From Patescibacteria group bacterium (GTDB lineage Bacteria > Patescibacteriota > Minisyncoccia > UBA9983), in contig JAHIER010000004.1 in the NCBI GenBank assembly GCA_018901555.1, positions 1 to 6,086 of the forward strand: a stretch of DNA of 6,086 nucleotides. The letters are read 5' to 3'. The notes beneath the pieces are model-generated. The model worked only from the letters and a program-made list of their open reading frames with translations, was not told the DNA's origin and ran no database searches. The first letter of the stretch is position 1. Each line of letters starts with the position of its first letter. Below, piece after piece: positions 4,155 to 6,086 of this stretch. Both the position numbers and the translations under genes were made by a program.

Positions 4155-5219
4155 TTAGATAAGACTCTCCAGATTCCCCGGATTTAAAGAGTAAGCATAA
4201 GCATTTTCCATACTTATTTCTCCCTGCCTGACAAATTCAGCCAAGGAACGATTTAATCCCATCATTCCTTGTTCTGAACTTGTTTCAATAACCATATCAA
4301 TTTCATGTGTTCTATTCTCGCGAATCAAGTTTCTTATTGCTGAATTATTTATAAGAATTTCATAAGCAGGAATTAAACCGCCGGATATTCTGGGAATTAA
4401 ACGCTGAGAAAAAATACCAAGCAAGGCGCTGGCAAGTTGGGTGCGAATCTGATTTTGTTGTTCTGGCGGGAAAGAATCAATAATACGATCAACTGTTTGG
4501 CTGGCGCTATTAGTATGAAGAGACGAAAAAATCAAATGTCCGGTTTCTGCCGCTGTTACAGCCGCTGCCATTGTTTCAGTATCGCGCATCTCGCCAATCA
4601 TTGCCACATTTACATCCTGCCTGAACATAGAACGAAGCGCGTTAGGAAAATTTTCTGTATCAACTAAAACTTCTCTTTGATCTATAATTGATTTATCCTG
4701 AACAAAAAGATATTCTACCGGATCTTCTATGGTTAAAATGTGTTCGGATCGAGTATGATTTATATAATCAATCATAGCGGCCAGAGTTGTTGATTTGCCG
4801 TGTCCAATAGGGCCAACTACAAGAAAAAATCCCTGCTCTTTGCCGCAAAAATCTTTTAACATTTCCGGCAGATGCAAAGCCTTAAAATCTTTTATTTCAA
4901 TTGGAATAAGTCTCATAGCCGCGCCCATAAATCCTTTCTGATAATAGGCATTGACTCTAAATCTGACTTTGTCCTCATAAGTATATGAAAAATCTAATTC
5001 TTTATTTTTAATAAGACGGCTCTTGTTTTCTTCATTCAGCATGGCAAAAATTAAACCTTGAGTATCTTCCGGAGAAAGAACTGGCTTCTTAACAATTGGG
5101 ATCAAAGATCCTAAAACTCTTATAACGGGATGGCGTCCAACAGAAAAATGGAGATCCGATCCCCCTTCTTTAACAACTGTCATAATAAATTCTGACAATT
5201 CTTTTTTATAATCTGTCAT
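4155..5219 (-). CDS. pilT: Pilus retraction ATPase PilT
   Basis: This hexameric cytoplasmic ATPase drives pilus depolymerisation and hence twitching. At 354 residues it matches PilT rather than the longer PilB. The N-terminal PAS-like domain (1-110, with GGSDLHFSVGRHPVIRV at 19-35) leads into the RecA-like domain. This has Walker A GPIGHGKST (136-144), the Asp box ILTIEDPVEYLF (161-172, E166), Walker B VAMIGEMRD (205-213, E210) and the His box GHLIFSSLHTNSA (227-239, H228 and H235). The C-terminal motif AIRNLIRE (294-301) is intact; it is the PilT hallmark needed for retraction, which separates it from PilB and PilU. The Walker A has His where most PilTs have Ser (GPTGSGKST), but the invariant residues are kept. 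Gaps are 9 bp to the response regulator and 4 bp to pilC. Confidence 0.97.
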   Translation of the reverse strand: MTDYKKELSEFIMTVVKEGGSDLHFSVGRHPVIRVLGSLIPIVKKPVLSPEDTQGLIFAMLNEENKSRLIKNKELDFSYTYEDKVRFRVNAYYQKGFMGAAMRLIPIEIKDFKALHLPEMLKDFCGKEQGFFLVVGPIGHGKSTTLAAMIDYINHTRSEHILTIEDPVEYLFVQDKSIIDQREVLVDTENFPNALRSMFRQDVNVAMIGEMRDTETMAAAVTAAETGHLIFSSLHTNSASQTVDRIIDSFPPEQQNQIRTQLASALLGIFSQRLIPRISGGLIPAYEILINNSAIRNLIRENRTHEIDMVIETSSEQGMMGLNRSLAEFVRQGEISMENAYAYSLNPGNLESLI

Positions 5220-5228
5220 AAATATTTT

Positions 5229-5627
5229 TTATTTTTTAGATTGTTTTGATGACTCTAGTAAAGTTTGGATTTTCTTTACTATTTCTGATGGAGTAAAATG
5301 AGCCTTAATAATATAATCATCAGCGCCAAGACTTAATCCTTTTTTTATATCACTTTCCTGACCAAGATTAGTAAGAATAATAATTTTAACATTTTTTAAT
5401 AGATTTTTACCCTTGACTTCTTTCAAAAATTCAAATCCATCCATATTTGGCATAACCAAATCAACCAAAATAAGGTCAGGACAAAGTCCTCCTTTTATCT
5501 TTTCAACGCCTTCGAGTCCGCTAAAAGCAATATCAACATCAAACCCTTGCTCTTTAAGCTTAATAGAGTACATATCAAGAAGAAATTCATCATCATCTAT
5601 TATTAATATTTTGTACTTATCAGCCAT
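5229..5627 (-). CDS. Single-domain response regulator (CheY/PilG-like receiver)
   Basis: The 132 residues form one receiver domain with no output domain. The acidic pocket is DDD (11-13), the phosphoacceptor is D56 in LILVDLVMP, the switch Thr is T86 in IILTN, and the conserved Lys is K108 in YIIKAHF. All catalytic positions are present, so it should be phosphorylatable. With no DNA-binding part it must act by protein contact. Its place between pilB (14 bp gap) and pilT (9 bp gap) suggests that it tunes the extension/retraction motors, as PilG/PilH-type regulators do in other T4P systems. The partner kinase is not in the window. The lysine-rich C-terminus (SSKQSKK) is unordered. The family is certain; the role is inferred from context. 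Confidence 0.95.
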   Translation of the reverse strand: MADKYKILIIDDDEFLLDMYSIKLKEQGFDVDIAFSGLEGVEKIKGGLCPDLILVDLVMPNMDGFEFLKEVKGKNLLKNVKIIILTNLGQESDIKKGLSLGADDYIIKAHFTPSEIVKKIQTLLESSKQSKK

Positions 5628-5641
5628 AGTCTTATTAATTA

Positions 5642-6086
5642 TTATAACTTATTTAATTCTTCAATACCAACTTCTCCTTTTAAGATTTTCAAGATTCCAG
5701 CTTCTCTCATGGTCAACATGCCCTGACGCCTTGCTTCCTTTATAATTTCCGGTTCAGTTGGATTAGTTAAAATTATATTTTCCAATTGAGGCGTCTTAAC
5801 TAAAATTTCAAAAACACCAGTTCTGCCCAAAGAACCCTGGGCGCAGGTTGCCGAAGGCACGCCTTGATATACTGGCTTGGAAAGATCAAAATTTTTCTTT
5901 ATGTGAGCCGGCAATTCTCCAATTTCAGCAACGAGTTTTTCTTTTAGCGGACCGGCAATAGGTATTTCCTTTTTTGAATCCGGACAAAGCACTCTTACTA
6001 ATCTTTGACCAATTGCCATTAAAAGTGTCGGCGCAATTAAAAATGGATCTACTTCCATGTCAATAAGACGAGGAACAACACCGACA
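5642..6086 (-). CDS. pilB: Pilus assembly ATPase PilB, C-terminal part (5' end beyond window)
   Basis: The frame is open to the window edge at 6086, so this is the last 147 residues, and the ATG at 6058 is internal, not the start. The fragment begins VGVVPRLIDMEVDPFLIAPTL, followed by IGQRLVRVLCP. This is the typical PilB/GspE stretch after the Walker B and His boxes, which must lie outside the window. The ending ARRQGMLTMREAGILKILKGEVGIEEL is the conserved C-terminal element. PilB powers pilin polymerisation through PilC. The usual zinc-binding tetracysteine is broken: each pair keeps one Cys (C34-x-x-S37 and S78-x-x-C81, fragment numbering), with the GxxGR element following (SLGRTG, 85-90). 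PilB rather than GspE is chosen from the neighbouring pilT and pilC. It is the first visible gene of the operon. Confidence 0.93.
   Translation of the reverse strand, partial: VGVVPRLIDMEVDPFLIAPTLLMAIGQRLVRVLCPDSKKEIPIAGPLKEKLVAEIGELPAHIKKNFDLSKPVYQGVPSATCAQGSLGRTGVFEILVKTPQLENIILTNPTEPEIIKEARRQGMLTMREAGILKILKGEVGIEELNKL

Noticed and set aside
6056..6058. ATG at 6058 as the true start of a short 138-residue gene
   Set aside because: The frame continues upstream to the window edge with residues VGVVPRLID that belong to the conserved PilB sequence, so the ATG is internal.
1..6086. UGA recoded as glycine, as in Gracilibacteria/SR1
   Set aside because: No visible stop is UGA, but all conserved genes also run full length without in-frame UGA, so there is no evidence of recoding.

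Overview
The window is a compact, AT-rich bacterial type IV pilus (T4P) locus. All pilus genes lie on the minus strand. Read in their own direction (from high to low coordinates) they are: the C-terminal end of the assembly ATPase PilB (cut by the window edge), a stand-alone CheY-like response regulator, the retraction ATPase PilT, the inner-membrane platform PilC, a small type IV pilin with six cysteines, the prepilin peptidase PilD, a membrane-anchored protein with a DUF4430/transcobalamin-C-like domain, and the N-terminus of a GspH/FimT-like pseudopilin (cut by the other edge). Several features suggest a Candidate Phyla Radiation (Patescibacteria, Parcubacteria-like) bacterium: the gene order with a receiver domain between pilB and pilT, spacers of 3-14 bp, AT-rich starts without Shine-Dalgarno sequences, the PilT P-loop GPIGHGKST and the family of the transposase. 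This assignment is an inference. The reading frames are intact under the standard bacterial code.

Layout. 1-260: partial pseudopilin. 264-644: DUF4430-like membrane protein. 652-1422: pilD. 1423-1492: divergent intergenic region with the pilD and transposase promoters and palindrome copy 1. 1493-2158: a plus-strand REP-associated tyrosine transposase (RAYT, Y1/HUH superfamily). 2160-2186: palindrome copy 3. 2196-2228: a strong bidirectional hairpin terminator. 2228-2283: a degenerate 14-bp tandem repeat. 2294-2815: pilin. 2816-2944: intergenic region with the pilin promoter, a perfect DnaA-box 9-mer and a weak terminator-like hairpin. 2945-4150: pilC. 4155-5219: pilT. 5229-5627: response regulator. 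5642-6086: pilB end.

The pilus proteins form one machine. PilB powers extension and PilT powers retraction through PilC. PilD cleaves the pilin and the pseudopilin. The receiver protein is placed to tune the motors.

The most interesting element is the RAYT cassette between the pilin and pilD. A 21-nt palindrome with 10-bp arms flanks the transposase gene on both sides. A third copy lies inside the transposase reading frame, in frame, where it encodes residues IRHRVFN. All three copies have the same orientation, and the upstream one appears to supply the -35 box of the transposase promoter. This looks like a self-targeting REP/RAYT domestication or mobilisation unit.
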